From contig NZ_CP079737.1 of assembly GCF_019916025.1 (NCBI RefSeq), positions 868,001 to 932,000 of the forward strand: a stretch of DNA of 64,000 bases, read 5' to 3'. The position numbers were made by a program, and so were the translations under genes. The notes under the pieces are model-generated. The model was given only the letters and a program-made list of their open reading frames with translations. It had not been told where the DNA came from and did no database searches. This document shows positions 18,268 to 28,163 of this stretch, piece after piece (position 1 is the stretch's first letter; every line of letters begins with the position of its first letter). Origin of the DNA: Paraclostridium bifermentans. GTDB lineage: Bacteria; Bacillota; Clostridia; Peptostreptococcales; Peptostreptococcaceae.

Positions 18268-19212
18268 ATGAAGAAGTCAATTTTAGTAGTGGTTTTAATC
18301 AGTTTAGTTTTATTAATAGGATCTTGTGTAGTAGGGTATTTAGTGTATGATGGATCTGTTGGATCTAGTCAAAAAATAAAAAATGAAGATATAGTAGAAG
18401 TTTTTTCACATAGAGAAGGGAAGCCTTTAGATAAGTTAAAAAAATATAAGTATGAAGATGTTTTTATAAACTCACCTGAAAATGGATACAAAATAGAAGG
18501 TAAATTTATAAAGTCAAATATACCTACCGATAAAAGCATAATCTTAGTTCATGGAATTGAAAGTAATTATTATGAATATCTAGAAAAAGCATATGAATAT
18601 TTAGAACATGGTTATAATGTAATGCTATATAACCAAAGACATACAGGCCATACTGGTGGAAATAATTATACATTTGGACTTTATGAAAGATATGATTTAG
18701 AAAATGTAGCCAAGTTTGTAAAGAAAAAATATCCAAATGGATTATTAGGAGCTCATGGACATTCGATGGGAGCTGCAACGGTTGTTATGCATTCAGAAAT
18801 TAATGAAAAAAATAAGTATGTAGATTTTTATATAGCAGATTCTCCTTATCATGAGATGCAAGATGCGATAAGATTAGGAATTGAAGATAAAGATATACCG
18901 CTATTACCTGTTGGGTATGCTAAGTTTATGGGGAATATATACACAAAGGTTAAATCTGGATTTAGCTATGAAGATGTAAAGCCATATAAAGCTGTTCAGC
19001 ATATTACAACTCCTATGTTTTTAATACATGGAAAAGAGGATAAAGTATGTTCTCCAAATAGTAGCAAAATAATTTATGACAATATACCTCATAACAAGAA
19101 AGAGTTATGGTTAATTGATGGAGTTCAACATGTTAATGGATATGATATATTAGGAAAAGAATATTTTGATAGGATATATAAATTTATTGATAATAAAGTT
19201 CAAAAAAATTAA
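18268..19212 (+). CDS. Alpha/beta hydrolase, membrane-anchored or lipoprotein
   Basis: 314-residue serine hydrolase. The nucleophile elbow is GHSMG (Ser about residue 166), with an acid in LIHGKEDKVCSP and the His in DGVQHVNGY completing the triad. It resembles the YqkD-type extracellular hydrolases. The N-terminus is a hydrophobic helix with IGSC at its end, a possible lipobox; otherwise the helix is a simple anchor. The start is the ATG at 18268, preceded by GGGAGGAA; an upstream GTG overlaps that SD. Substrate unknown; esterase or peptidase activity is plausible. Confidence 0.82.
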   Translation: MKKSILVVVLISLVLLIGSCVVGYLVYDGSVGSSQKIKNEDIVEVFSHREGKPLDKLKKYKYEDVFINSPENGYKIEGKFIKSNIPTDKSIILVHGIESNYYEYLEKAYEYLEHGYNVMLYNQRHTGHTGGNNYTFGLYERYDLENVAKFVKKKYPNGLLGAHGHSMGAATVVMHSEINEKNKYVDFYIADSPYHEMQDAIRLGIEDKDIPLLPVGYAKFMGNIYTKVKSGFSYEDVKPYKAVQHITTPMFLIHGKEDKVCSPNSSKIIYDNIPHNKKELWLIDGVQHVNGYDILGKEYFDRIYKFIDNKVQKN

Positions 19213-19261
19213 ATTTTAAGGTATTAAAAATAGGATAAAACATTGAATAATACTAGAAAGT

Positions 19262-19290
19262 TTGCAAATAAAAACAATGTATGGTATTAT
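19262..19290 (+). promoter_or_regulatory. Promoter of the rimP-nusA-infB operon
   Basis: TTGCAA (19262-19267), 17-bp spacer, TATTAT (19285-19290). This gives a leader of about 107 bases before rimP that contains the hairpin at 19322-19351. Confidence 0.6.
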
Positions 19291-19321
19291 AGTATATAAA
19301 ATAGTATAAAATGTAAAAACT

Positions 19322-19351
19322 AAGAGTGAGACGGAAAGTTCTCACTCTTTT
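19322..19351 (+). terminator. Leader attenuator hairpin of the rimP-nusA operon
   Basis: AAGAGTGAGA (19322-19331) and TCTCACTCTT (19340-19349) form a 10-bp stem with an 8-nt loop, followed by an interrupted T-tract (TTTATTTATA). It lies after a promoter and before the first gene. In B. subtilis the same operon has a NusA-dependent leader terminator that autoregulates NusA; the weak T-tract here fits that type, which is inference. Confidence 0.65.
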
Positions 19352-19403
19352 ATTTATAGTACTTATAGACTATAAAATAACAACTGAATAGGAGGTAAGT
19401 CGA

Positions 19404-19865
19404 ATGAAAAAAAGTACAGAAGCAATGATAGAAGAATTAGTACTTCCAATAACTAATGAAAATAACATCGAAATCGTTGATGTTGAATATGTTAAAGAAG
19501 CAGGCGAATATTACTTAAGAATATTTATAGATAAAGATGGGGGTGTATCTTTAAACGACTGTGAAGTTGTAACTAGAGCTATAAACCCTATATTAGATGA
19601 AAAAGATCCAATAAAAGAAAACTACTTCTTAGAAGTATCTTCACCAGGACTTGATAGACCACTTAAAAAAGAAAAAGACTTTGTAAGATATGCTGGTAGA
19701 GATGTAGAAGTTAAATTATATAAACCTATAAATGGATTAAAACATTTTGAAGCGGAATTAGTTGAACTAGCTGAAAATAAAGTAGTTAAATTAATAGTAG
19801 ACGGTGAAGAGATGGAATTTGATAAAAAAGATATAGCACTTATAAGACTTGCTGTAAAATTCTAA
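19404..19865 (+). CDS. rimP: Ribosome maturation factor RimP
   Basis: 153-residue 30S assembly factor. The central YYLRIFIDKDGGVSLNDCE, EVSSPGLDRPLKK and the C-terminal Sm-like part are family signatures. First gene of the long operon with nusA and infB; SD TAGGAGGT. It acts in the cytoplasm late in 30S assembly. Confidence 0.96.
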   Translation: MKKSTEAMIEELVLPITNENNIEIVDVEYVKEAGEYYLRIFIDKDGGVSLNDCEVVTRAINPILDEKDPIKENYFLEVSSPGLDRPLKKEKDFVRYAGRDVEVKLYKPINGLKHFEAELVELAENKVVKLIVDGEEMEFDKKDIALIRLAVKF

Positions 19866-19901
19866 TTAAAACTTAATATCGAAAAATAGGAGGATAAAGA
19901 A

Positions 19902-20975
19902 ATGAACCACGAGTTTGTAGACGCATTAGAAGAATTAGAAAAAGATAGAGGAATAGATAAAGAAATACTTATAGATACTATAGAACAAGCATTATTAACT
20001 GCTTATAAAAAGAACTTTGGATCGGCTCAAAATGTTAGAGTATATTTTGATAGAGAAAAAGGAGATGTAAAGGTTTACTCTCAAAGAATAGTTGTTGACT
20101 CAGAAGATATATATGATACTTTCTTAGAAATTGAAATAGATGAGGCTAGAGAAATAAGCCCTAACTATGAAATTGGTGATATAATAGAAAATGAGATAAC
20201 TACTACAGAATTCGGAAGAATAGCAGCTCAAACTGCAAAGCAAGTAGTTGTTCAAAGAATAAGAGAAGCTGAAAGAGATATAGTTTATAATGAGTTTATA
20301 GACAAACAAGATGAAATAGTTACTGGAGAGGTTGCTAGAGTAAACAAAAACATAGTGCATGTAAATCTTGGAAGAATAGAAGCTATAATGACTCAAGCAG
20401 AGCAAATACCAGGAGAGCATTATCAAGCAGGACAAAAAATAAAGGTTTATATATTAGAAGTGAAGAAAACTAATAAAGGACCTCAAATAAGTGTTTCAAG
20501 AAGTCATCCAGGTTTAGTTAAAAGACTATTTGAAATGGAAGTTCCAGAAATATTTGAAGGATCTGTTCAAGTTAAAAGCATTGCAAGAGAAGCTGGATCT
20601 AGAACTAAAATGGCAGTTAGCTCAGTAGATGAAAATATAGATCCAATAGGAGCATGTGTTGGACCTAAAGGATCAAGAGTTAAAAATATAGTTGATGAAC
20701 TAGGTGATGAAAAGATAGATATAATCAAGTACAGTGAAAACCCAGTTGAATTTATATCAGCAGCTCTAAGCCCATCAAAAGTTATGTCTGTAGATGTAAA
20801 TGAAGAAGAAAAGAGTGCTTTAGTTATAGTTCCAGATTATCAATTATCACTTGCTATAGGTAAAGAAGGTCAAAATGCTAGACTTGCAGCTAAGTTAACT
20901 AACTGGAAAATCGATATAAAAAGTGAAACTCAAGCAGCTAAAGAAGCAGCAAATCAAGATGAACTAGATGCTTAG
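19902..20975 (+). CDS. nusA: Transcription termination/antitermination factor NusA
   Basis: 357 residues: N-terminal RNA polymerase-binding domain (about 1-125), S1 domain (about 135-200) and two KH domains, the last with LAIGKEGQNARLAAKLTNWKI. No acidic repeats at the C-terminus, as in other Firmicutes. It enhances pausing and intrinsic termination; the leader hairpin of its own operon is a probable target. Confidence 0.96.
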   Translation: MNHEFVDALEELEKDRGIDKEILIDTIEQALLTAYKKNFGSAQNVRVYFDREKGDVKVYSQRIVVDSEDIYDTFLEIEIDEAREISPNYEIGDIIENEITTTEFGRIAAQTAKQVVVQRIREAERDIVYNEFIDKQDEIVTGEVARVNKNIVHVNLGRIEAIMTQAEQIPGEHYQAGQKIKVYILEVKKTNKGPQISVSRSHPGLVKRLFEMEVPEIFEGSVQVKSIAREAGSRTKMAVSSVDENIDPIGACVGPKGSRVKNIVDELGDEKIDIIKYSENPVEFISAALSPSKVMSVDVNEEEKSALVIVPDYQLSLAIGKEGQNARLAAKLTNWKIDIKSETQAAKEAANQDELDA

Positions 20976-20993
20976 ATATAAGGAGTGATACAT

Positions 20994-21266
20994 TTGCAAA
21001 AGGTAAAAAAAGTTCCTCAGAGAAAGTGTATAGCTTGTCAAGATAGAGACAATAAAAAAGAGTTAATAAGAATTGTTAAAAATAAAGAAGGACATATATT
21101 TTTAGATAAAACAGGAAAAGCAAACGGTAGAGGTGCATATATTTGTAACTGTAGCGAATGTTTAAAAAAAGCTATTAAAAGCAATGCCCTAAGTAGAGCT
21201 TTCAAAATGGAAATTCCTGAAGAAGTGTATGAATCACTAATTAAGGAGATTGAAGATAATGAATAA
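20994..21266 (+). CDS. rnpM: RNase P modulator RnpM (YlxR)
   Basis: 90-residue YlxR-family protein, recently shown in B. subtilis to bind and inhibit RNase P RNA. Visible signatures: PQRKCIAC near the N-terminus, RIVKNKEG, GRGAYIC and an ALSRAFK end. The start is the TTG at 20994 because AAGGAG (20980-20985) lies 8 bases before it; the in-frame GTG at 20985 overlaps the SD. Only about 18 bases follow nusA, so it is cotranscribed. Confidence 0.9.
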   Translation: MQKVKKVPQRKCIACQDRDNKKELIRIVKNKEGHIFLDKTGKANGRGAYICNCSECLKKAIKSNALSRAFKMEIPEEVYESLIKEIEDNE

Positions 21267-21579
21267 TAATGAAGCAAAAATTTATTCTTTTCTAGGTCTC
21301 GCACAGCGCGCAGGTAAACTAGTATCGGGTGATGATTCAACTATGCTTGAAATTAAAAAAAATAGGGTAAAACTAGTTATAGTAGCAGATGATGCTTCGA
21401 ATAACACGAAAAAGTTATTTAAAGATAAAACATCTTTTAGAAATATAAACTGTGTTACATATTCAACTAAATTGCAATTAGGGTTAGCTATAGGAAAAGC
21501 TCCTAGAGCAGTTGTTGGAATTAAGGACGCAAGTTTTGCAAATAAGGTTTTAGAACTTATTGAAAATACAAAAATATAA
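21259..21579 (+). CDS. ylxQ: L7Ae-family K-turn RNA-binding protein YlxQ
   Basis: 106-residue L7Ae/L30e-fold protein. [19 protein letters not shown] is the typical YlxQ opening, then [14 protein letters not shown]. It binds kink-turn RNA; its cellular target is unknown. SD AAGGAG (21243-21248) with 10 bases to the ATG at 21259; it overlaps the end of rnpM by 8 bases, which suggests coupling. Confidence 0.9.
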   Translation: MNNNEAKIYSFLGLAQRAGKLVSGDDSTMLEIKKNRVKLVIVADDASNNTKKLFKDKTSFRNINCVTYSTKLQLGLAIGKAPRAVVGIKDASFANKVLELIENTKI

Positions 21580-21593
21580 TAGGGGGTGGTCTT

Positions 21594-23531
21594 GTGTCAA
21601 CAAGAGTATACCAATTAGCAGAAAATTTAGGAATTACTAGTGAAGAACTTATAGCTAAACTAGGAGAATTAGATATAAACGTAAATGATAAGAATGATGA
21701 GTTAAGTCAAGAAGATGCAGATATGGCTATGGAATTATTAGAAGAAGCTAAAGGAAGTGGACTTCCAACAGTATCTGTGGAAGGTAGTTTAACTGTTCAA
21801 GAATTAGCTAACAGTTTAGAAAAACCAGTTACAGAAATAATAATGAAGCTTATGAAAATGGGAACTATGGCAACAATAAACCAAGAGTTAAATTTTGAAA
21901 TAGCTTCTTTAGTAGCTAAAGACTATGGATTTGAATTAGTAGAAAAAGATACATCAGAACAAGAAGCAGCAGAAATAGACGCATTAATGGAAATAGAAGA
22001 AGATAAAGAAGAAGATTTAGTAAAGAGATCTCCTATCGTTACAGTTATGGGACATGTTGACCACGGTAAAACATCTTTATTAGATGCTATAAGATCAACA
22101 AGTGTAACAAACAAAGAAGCGGGTGGAATAACTCAACATATAGGGGCATCTGAAGTTACTATAAATGGAGAAAAAATAGTATTCTTAGATACACCAGGAC
22201 ATGAGGCTTTCACATCTATGAGAGCTAGAGGAGCACAAGTAACAGATATGGCTATATTAGTTGTTGCTGCAGATGATGGTATAATGCCTCAAACAATAGA
22301 AGCTATAAACCATGCTAAAGCAGCAGAGGTACCAATAATAGTTGCTATAAACAAAATAGATAAGCCAGATGCTAATATAGACAGAGTTAAACAAGAATTA
22401 GCAGATCAAGGATTATTAGTTGAAGACTGGGGTGGAGATGTTATATCAGTTCCTGTATCAGCTAGACAACAAACTAATATAGACACATTACTTGAAATGA
22501 TATTATTAGTTGCAGAGATGGAAGAATTAAAAGCTAATCCAAACAAAAGAGCAGTAGGAACAGTTATAGAAGCTCAACTTGATAAAGGAAGAGGACCTGT
22601 TGCAACTGTACTTGTTCAAGGGGGAACTTTAAAAGTTGGAGATCCTATAGTTGCAGGTACTGCTTGTGGAAAAGTTAGAGCAATGATAAACGATAAAGGT
22701 AGAAGAGTTAAAGTTGCTGGACCAGCTACTGCAGTTGAAATATTAGGATTATCAGAAGTTCCACAAGGTGGAGATCAATTTGTTGCAGTTGCTACTGAAA
22801 AAATAGCAAGAAACGTAGCTGAAAAGAGACAACATATAGCAAGAGAAGAAATGCTAAAATCTAATCAAAGAATAAGCCTTGATGAATTCTTTAGCCAAAT
22901 GTCAGATGCTGAAGTTAAAGATTTAAACGTAGTTGTTAAAGCTGACGTTCAAGGATCTGTTCAAGCTGTTAAGCAATCATTAGAAAAATTATCTACAGAA
23001 GAAGTTGCTGTTAGAGTTATACACTGTGGTGTTGGAGCAATAACTGAGTCTGACGTTATGCTAGCTAGAGCATCTAATGCTATAATAATAGGATTTAGCG
23101 TAAGACCAGTAGCTACAGCTGAAGTAATGGCTAAAAAAGAAGAAGTAGATATAAGAACATACACAATAATATACAAGGCTATAGAAGATGTACAAGCTGC
23201 TATGACAGGTATGTTAGATCCTGAGTATGTAGATGAAGAAACAGGTAAAGCAGAAGTAAGAAATACATTTAAAATATCTGGAGTTGGTACAGTAGCAGGA
23301 TCTTATGTATTAAGTGGTAAGATATTTAGAAATGGTAAAGTAAGAATTGTTAGAGATGGAATAATAATCCATGAAGGTGAAATAGCAGCATTAAAGAGAT
23401 TTAAAGATGATGCAAAAGAAGTAAATCATGGGTATGAGTGTGGTATAACATTTACTAACTTCAATGATATAAAAGAAGGCGACATAGTAGAAGCTTATAT
23501 AACTAAAGAAGTAGAAAGAAAACTAAAATAG
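21594..23531 (+). CDS. infB: Translation initiation factor IF-2
   Basis: 645-residue GTPase that brings fMet-tRNA to the 30S subunit. Short N-terminal domain, then G domain with GHVDHGKT near residue 152, DTPGHEAF and NKIDKP, then domains II-IV. It is at the short end for IF-2, as in other clostridia. Start GTG at 21594 after a GGGGGTGG SD. Confidence 0.97.
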   Translation: MSTRVYQLAENLGITSEELIAKLGELDINVNDKNDELSQEDADMAMELLEEAKGSGLPTVSVEGSLTVQELANSLEKPVTEIIMKLMKMGTMATINQELNFEIASLVAKDYGFELVEKDTSEQEAAEIDALMEIEEDKEEDLVKRSPIVTVMGHVDHGKTSLLDAIRSTSVTNKEAGGITQHIGASEVTINGEKIVFLDTPGHEAFTSMRARGAQVTDMAILVVAADDGIMPQTIEAINHAKAAEVPIIVAINKIDKPDANIDRVKQELADQGLLVEDWGGDVISVPVSARQQTNIDTLLEMILLVAEMEELKANPNKRAVGTVIEAQLDKGRGPVATVLVQGGTLKVGDPIVAGTACGKVRAMINDKGRRVKVAGPATAVEILGLSEVPQGGDQFVAVATEKIARNVAEKRQHIAREEMLKSNQRISLDEFFSQMSDAEVKDLNVVVKADVQGSVQAVKQSLEKLSTEEVAVRVIHCGVGAITESDVMLARASNAIIIGFSVRPVATAEVMAKKEEVDIRTYTIIYKAIEDVQAAMTGMLDPEYVDEETGKAEVRNTFKISGVGTVAGSYVLSGKIFRNGKVRIVRDGIIIHEGEIAALKRFKDDAKEVNHGYECGITFTNFNDIKEGDIVEAYITKEVERKLK

Positions 23532-23552
23532 TAAGTAAAAGAGGTCGATATT

Positions 23553-23942
23553 ATGGCATCATATAGCAGAACGCAAAGAATAGGCGAAGAAATAAGAAAA
23601 GTTGTAAGTACAATGCTTATAAGTGGAATAAAAGACTATAGAATAAATTCTCTTATAAGTGTTACCGATGTTGAGGTAACTAGTGATTTAAGTTATGCTT
23701 ATGTTTATGTAAGTATATTAGGTGGAAATAAAGAATCAAGCATGGCAGGTCTAAAGAGTGCTTGTGGATATATAAGAAAAGAAGTAGGAAAAAATGTAAA
23801 ACTTAGACATACTCCAGAAATTATCTTTAAGATTGATGATTCTATTGAAAAGGGAATGTATATGGAAAGTCTTATAAAGAAAGTAAATGAAGACAACAGC
23901 AAAAACAAAAAAGATTTTTCAGATGATTCTCAAGGAGAATAA
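23553..23942 (+). CDS. rbfA: Ribosome-binding factor RbfA
   Basis: 129-residue KH-fold 30S maturation factor. RTQRIGEEIRKVVSTML at the N-terminus and LRHTPEIIFKIDDSIEKG near the C-terminus are signatures. Cotranscribed; SD AGAGG. Confidence 0.95.
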   Translation: MASYSRTQRIGEEIRKVVSTMLISGIKDYRINSLISVTDVEVTSDLSYAYVYVSILGGNKESSMAGLKSACGYIRKEVGKNVKLRHTPEIIFKIDDSIEKGMYMESLIKKVNEDNSKNKKDFSDDSQGE

Positions 23943-23945
23943 TTA

Positions 23946-24926
23946 ATGAAAAAAAATGTGAAAAATATTATAAATGCTATACAAGAGGGTAACAATTTTA
24001 TTGTTACCTCTCATTATAGCCCAGATGGGGACAACATAGGATCAACATTATCTATGTACTATGTTTTAAAAAAATTAGGAAAAAATGTATTGTATGTACT
24101 TGATGATAGTATACCTGTTAATTTAAGATTTTTAGTTGAAAATGTAAACATACTAAAATCAGAAGAAACAGATGTTAATTTAAGCGATTACACTTTAATA
24201 TCTCTTGATTGTGGAGATATTAATAGAATTTGTGTAAGTGACAAAATAAAAACATCTGTTAGTAAATTAATATGCATAGATCATCATGCAAGTAATGATA
24301 ATTTCGGAGATTTAAATTATATAAATCCAAATGAATCATCTACATGTGAATTAGTCTACAATTTACTTAAAGAGTATTCTGATACTATTAATGATCAATT
24401 AATAGATGAGAATATAGCTACATATCTGTATACAGGACTTTTAACTGATACAGGTAATTTTTCTTACTCAAATACTAATCCAAGCAGTTATTTAATGGCA
24501 TATGATCTAGTTACTATAGGAGCTAAAAAGGATCTTATAATTCAAAAAATATTCCAAAGTAATACATATAATTATTATAAATTACTAGGAGAAGCATTGG
24601 ACACATTAGATATTGTAGATGGTAAAATAGCTAGTATGATGTTAACTACAGATATGCTAAATAGAAATGATATTTCATTTAATGACGCAGATGGAGTTAC
24701 ATCGTATACTAGAGATATAGATGGAGTAGAAGTAGGACTTTTATTCAAAGAAAAAGCAGAAAATGAAATTAAAGTAAGTTTTAGATCTAAAAACTATGTG
24801 AATGTTAGTTCTATTGCACAGAAATTTGGAGGAGGAGGCCACGTTAGAGCCTCAGGATGTACTATAAATGATAGTATAGAAAATGCAAAAAAAATGGTGA
24901 TTGACGAAGTCTTAAAACATATTTAA
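23946..24926 (+). CDS. nrnA: NrnA-type DHH/DHHA1 oligoribonuclease / pAp phosphatase
   Basis: 326 residues. Opening SHYSPDGDNIGS binds metal, DHHAS (DHH motif) lies near residue 115, and the DHHA1 GGGGHVRASGC motif near residue 300 binds substrate. The family degrades short RNA oligomers and dephosphorylates pAp. Three bases separate it from rbfA; this operon position is normal in clostridia. Confidence 0.93.
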   Translation: MKKNVKNIINAIQEGNNFIVTSHYSPDGDNIGSTLSMYYVLKKLGKNVLYVLDDSIPVNLRFLVENVNILKSEETDVNLSDYTLISLDCGDINRICVSDKIKTSVSKLICIDHHASNDNFGDLNYINPNESSTCELVYNLLKEYSDTINDQLIDENIATYLYTGLLTDTGNFSYSNTNPSSYLMAYDLVTIGAKKDLIIQKIFQSNTYNYYKLLGEALDTLDIVDGKIASMMLTTDMLNRNDISFNDADGVTSYTRDIDGVEVGLLFKEKAENEIKVSFRSKNYVNVSSIAQKFGGGGHVRASGCTINDSIENAKKMVIDEVLKHI

Positions 24927-24937
24927 GGATGATTGAT

Positions 24938-25843
24938 ATGAACAAAATAGTAAATATACTAAAACCTACGGGAATGACATCTCATGACGTCGTAGGTAGG
25001 GTTAGAAAAATATTAAATATAAAAAAAGTTGGTCACACAGGTACCCTTGATCCAGATGCATCAGGGGTACTACCTATATGTATAGGAAAAGCTACAAAGG
25101 TTAGTGAACTTATTCTTAATAAGGATAAGTCATACATCTGTGAACTGACTTTAGGAATAACTACAGATACTTATGACTCATCAGGTGAAATTGTAGAAAG
25201 ATCTGAAGTTAAAGATATAAATATTGAAAAACTTGAACAAGCATTTGACACTCAAAGGGGAGAAATTAAACAACTTCCTCCTATGTATTCGGCTTTAAAA
25301 GTAAATGGAAAAAGAATGTGTGATTTAGTTAGAGCTGGAAGAGCTGAAGAAATTACTCTTAAATATAGAGATGTTAACATAAAGGAGCTTAATATCTTAT
25401 CATTTAAAGAAAATAAAGTAATGTTTTATGTTAAGTGTTCTAAAGGAACTTATGTAAGAAGTATATGCTACGATATAGGTAAAGAGTTAGGTTGTGGTGG
25501 TCATATGTCATTCTTACTTAGAACTTCATCAGGAAAATTTAATATAGACAATGCTATAACTTTAGATCAATTAGAAGAACTTTATAAAGAAAATATGTTA
25601 GATGAACATTTATATGATATCGATTATGTTTTATCAAATTTTAATAGTATACATATAAATCCGCTTGCAGTTAAGTCTTATGTAAATGGAGCTATAGTTT
25701 ACAATAAAGGTTTTTTAAAAGGTGATTTTAAAGAAACTGATGAATTTGTAAGAGTATATAGTGAAGGGAAATTTTTAGGAGTAGGCAAATTCTTAAAAGT
25801 TGATGGGACATTATGCTTAAAAAGTGATAAACTATTTGTATAG
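24938..25843 (+). CDS. truB: tRNA pseudouridine-55 synthase TruB
   Basis: 301 residues. NILKPTGMTSHDVV and GHTGTLDPDASGVLP with the catalytic Asp are diagnostic; RCSKGTY-like YVKCSKGTYVRSI follows, and a C-terminal PUA-like part. The start is taken as the ATG at 24938 because AAGGAT at 24925-24930 overlaps the earlier ATG at 24929. It modifies U55 in the T-loop, as in the three tRNAs encoded here. Confidence 0.95.
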   Translation: MNKIVNILKPTGMTSHDVVGRVRKILNIKKVGHTGTLDPDASGVLPICIGKATKVSELILNKDKSYICELTLGITTDTYDSSGEIVERSEVKDINIEKLEQAFDTQRGEIKQLPPMYSALKVNGKRMCDLVRAGRAEEITLKYRDVNIKELNILSFKENKVMFYVKCSKGTYVRSICYDIGKELGCGGHMSFLLRTSSGKFNIDNAITLDQLEELYKENMLDEHLYDIDYVLSNFNSIHINPLAVKSYVNGAIVYNKGFLKGDFKETDEFVRVYSEGKFLGVGKFLKVDGTLCLKSDKLFV

Positions 25844-25867
25844 AATATAAGTAGTGGGGAATTTATT

Positions 25868-26791
25868 ATGACTATTATAAAATCATTAGATGAAGTAATA
25901 AATGTTGAAAATACTGTTGTAACTATTGGGAATTTTGATGGTATTCATAAAGGCCATATAAAGCTTATTAAAGAAGCTGTAAAAGAAGCAAAAACAAAGA
26001 ATTATAAAAGTGTAGTATTTACATTTGAAAATCACCCTATGAGGTATTTTAGAGCTGATTCTATAAAGCATATTATTACAAATGAAGAGAAAGTTAAGAT
26101 ATTTGAAAATCTAGGTGTGGACATAGTTTTTATGATTCCATTTGATGAATATATGACAAAAATATCTGCGACTGATTTTGTAAAAACTATTTTGCATGAA
26201 AAACTAAAATGTAGAATGGTTATAGTTGGGCATGATTTCACTTTTGCTAGAAATAAAGAAGGAAATGCTAGCTTGCTTGAAAGTCTTGGGAAAAATTATA
26301 ACATGAAGGTTAAAGTAATAGAACCGATAAAAATAAAAGGCAGAAGAGTCAGCAGTAGCTATATAAGAAATCTTATAAATGATGGTAATGTAAGTGAAAT
26401 TAAAGATTTTTTAGGTAGAAATTATTTTTTAGAAGGCGAAGTTATACATGCAAGAAAAATTGGAAGAACAATTGGATTTCCAACTGCCAACCTAAAGGCT
26501 GAAGATAAGTTGATTATACCTAAAAATGGAATATATGCAGTTAAAGTATATATTAAAAATAAGGTTTACTATGGAGCAACTAATATAGGATATAATCCTA
26601 CTGTAAATGGAAAAGTATTATCTATAGAAACAAATATAATTGACTTTGATGAAGAGATATATGGTGAGATAATAAAAGTTGAATTTTTAGATAGGATACG
26701 AGATGAAAAAAAGTTTAACTCTTTAGATGAATTGAAATCGCAATTGAGAAAAGACGTAAATTTTGTATACAAAAAGTATGTTTACAAATAG
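25868..26791 (+). CDS. ribF: Bifunctional riboflavin kinase / FAD synthetase
   Basis: 307 residues. N-terminal nucleotidyltransferase domain with TIGNFDGIHKGH and SSSYIR-like SSYIRNLI, then the flavokinase domain with GRTIGFPTANL. Makes FMN and FAD in the cytoplasm. SD AGTGGGG. It is the last gene before the rpsO promoter. Confidence 0.95.
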   Translation: MTIIKSLDEVINVENTVVTIGNFDGIHKGHIKLIKEAVKEAKTKNYKSVVFTFENHPMRYFRADSIKHIITNEEKVKIFENLGVDIVFMIPFDEYMTKISATDFVKTILHEKLKCRMVIVGHDFTFARNKEGNASLLESLGKNYNMKVKVIEPIKIKGRRVSSSYIRNLINDGNVSEIKDFLGRNYFLEGEVIHARKIGRTIGFPTANLKAEDKLIIPKNGIYAVKVYIKNKVYYGATNIGYNPTVNGKVLSIETNIIDFDEEIYGEIIKVEFLDRIRDEKKFNSLDELKSQLRKDVNFVYKKYVYK

Positions 26792-26810
26792 ACATGCTTT
26801 ATGGTAAAAT
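26782..26810 (+). promoter_or_regulatory. Promoter of rpsO
   Basis: TTACAA (26782-26787), 17-bp spacer, TAAAAT (26805-26810), overlapping the end of ribF. Transcription would start near 26817, just before the leader hairpin. Confidence 0.6.
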
Positions 26811-26824
26811 AAAATTCGTGAACC

Positions 26825-26864
26825 GTTACTCGGCATTCGAATACTCCAATCAATGCTTAGTAAT
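26825..26864 (+). promoter_or_regulatory. Possible S15 autoregulatory leader hairpin
   Basis: Two stacked helices: GTTACT (26825-26830) with AGTAAT (26859-26864) and GGCATT (26832-26837) with AATGCT (26852-26857), each closed by one G-U pair and split by single unpaired bases, with a 14-nt loop. Placed in the rpsO leader. Ribosomal protein S15 controls its own message through such leaders in several bacteria; a G-U/G-C pair is a known S15 contact. Function here is inference. Confidence 0.45.
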
Positions 26865-26898
26865 AGGGGATTTAATAAAACAATGGAGGTAATCACAA

Positions 26899-27153
26899 AT
26901 GAACAAAACTGAAATAATAAAAGAATTCGGAAGATTTGAAGGGGATACTGGTTCTCCAGAAGTACAAATAGCTTTATTAACAGCTAGAATAAATGAATTA
27001 AACGGTCACTTAAAGACTCATAAAAAAGACCACCACTCAAGAAGAGGTCTTTTAAAGATGGTTGGTAAGAGAAGAAACTTATTAGCTTACTTAAAAGAGA
27101 AAGACTTAGAAGGATACAGAGCTTTAATAGCTAAATTAGGATTAAGAAAATAA
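26899..27153 (+). CDS. rpsO: 30S ribosomal protein S15
   Basis: 84 residues, a few shorter at the N-terminus than the common 88-89. [29 protein letters not shown] and MVGKRRNLL are diagnostic. SD TGGAGGT. Followed by a strong terminator, so it is not directly cotranscribed with pnp as in many bacteria. Confidence 0.97.
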   Translation: MNKTEIIKEFGRFEGDTGSPEVQIALLTARINELNGHLKTHKKDHHSRRGLLKMVGKRRNLLAYLKEKDLEGYRALIAKLGLRK

Positions 27154-27172
27154 TTAGATTATTTAGATAAAG

Positions 27173-27198
27173 AAAGAAGGTTAAAGCCTTCTTTTTTT
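27173..27198 (+). terminator. Terminator of rpsO
   Basis: AAAGAAGG (27173-27180), 6-nt loop, CCTTCTTT (27187-27194), T-run. Confidence 0.85.
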
Positions 27199-27329
27199 GT
27201 TTAGATACTTTAATAAAGTTAAGTTTCAAATATAGACAAAAAAATTACAAATTGTCTAAAATTAGTTTAAAATATATAAAGGAATAGTATAATTTATATA
27301 GAAATTTTTCTTTTAGGAGGGGATTTGCT

Positions 27330-28163
27330 ATGAAAACAAAATTAATATGCGATAGTTTATGTGATATTCCTATGGAGTTAGCAGAAAAACATGAAATAGA
27401 AATAATTCCATTAACTATAATTATAGAAGAAAATGAATTTAAAGATGGTATAGATATGACCAATGAAGAGTTTTATAATACTATGAGGAAAATACATACC
27501 GTACCAAAAACATCTCAAGCGACATATATGCAATTTAAAGAGGTATTTGATAAATATAAGGATGAATATTCAATAATTTGTATAAATGGATCATCAAAAT
27601 CTTCTGGAACGTATCAAAGTGCTATGATGGCTAAAAATGATACAGAAGGAGAAATACACATATTTGACACATTAAATTTATCCCTAGGAAGCGGGCAGTT
27701 TGTTATAAAAGCTTGTGAGCTTATGGAGCAAAATATGGATGCTAAGAGCATAATAAATGAGTTAGAGGCATTAAGAGAAAGTGTAAATCTATTCTTTGTG
27801 CCAGATAGCTTAGAATACCTAAAAAGAAGCGGAAGGGTTTCTGTAACTACAGCTGCAATAGGTAACATGTTAAGTCTTAAGCCTGTATTTTCAATGAAAG
27901 ATGGAAATATAGCATTAGTTACAAAGGTAAGAGGTAAAAAACATGTAGTACATACACTAATAGACTTGCTAAAATCTCAATATGATAATTTTGAAGATAA
28001 AAATGTAATGATTGGGTGCGGAGCTAATGTGGGAGACTTTGAAGTGCTACAAAAAGAAGTAGAAGAAAGTCTGAAAGTTAAAAAACTTTACTTTACTAGA
28101 GGTGGAGCTTGTATCTGCTCACATACAGGACCTGATATAATTGCTATTAGTTGTTCAAATTAA
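27330..28163 (+). CDS. DegV-family fatty-acid-binding protein
   Basis: 277 residues. DegV opening LICDSLCDIP (usually TDSxxDlp), IEIIPLTI, KTSQATYMQF, SGTYQSAM and the domain-2 PDSLEYLKRSGRVS mark the family, which binds fatty acids; some members (FakB) pass them to the kinase FakA. No FakA gene is in the window. SD AGGAGGGG. It is inserted between rpsO and pnp, which are adjacent in Bacillus. Confidence 0.9.
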   Translation: MKTKLICDSLCDIPMELAEKHEIEIIPLTIIIEENEFKDGIDMTNEEFYNTMRKIHTVPKTSQATYMQFKEVFDKYKDEYSIICINGSSKSSGTYQSAMMAKNDTEGEIHIFDTLNLSLGSGQFVIKACELMEQNMDAKSIINELEALRESVNLFFVPDSLEYLKRSGRVSVTTAAIGNMLSLKPVFSMKDGNIALVTKVRGKKHVVHTLIDLLKSQYDNFEDKNVMIGCGANVGDFEVLQKEVEESLKVKKLYFTRGGACICSHTGPDIIAISCSN

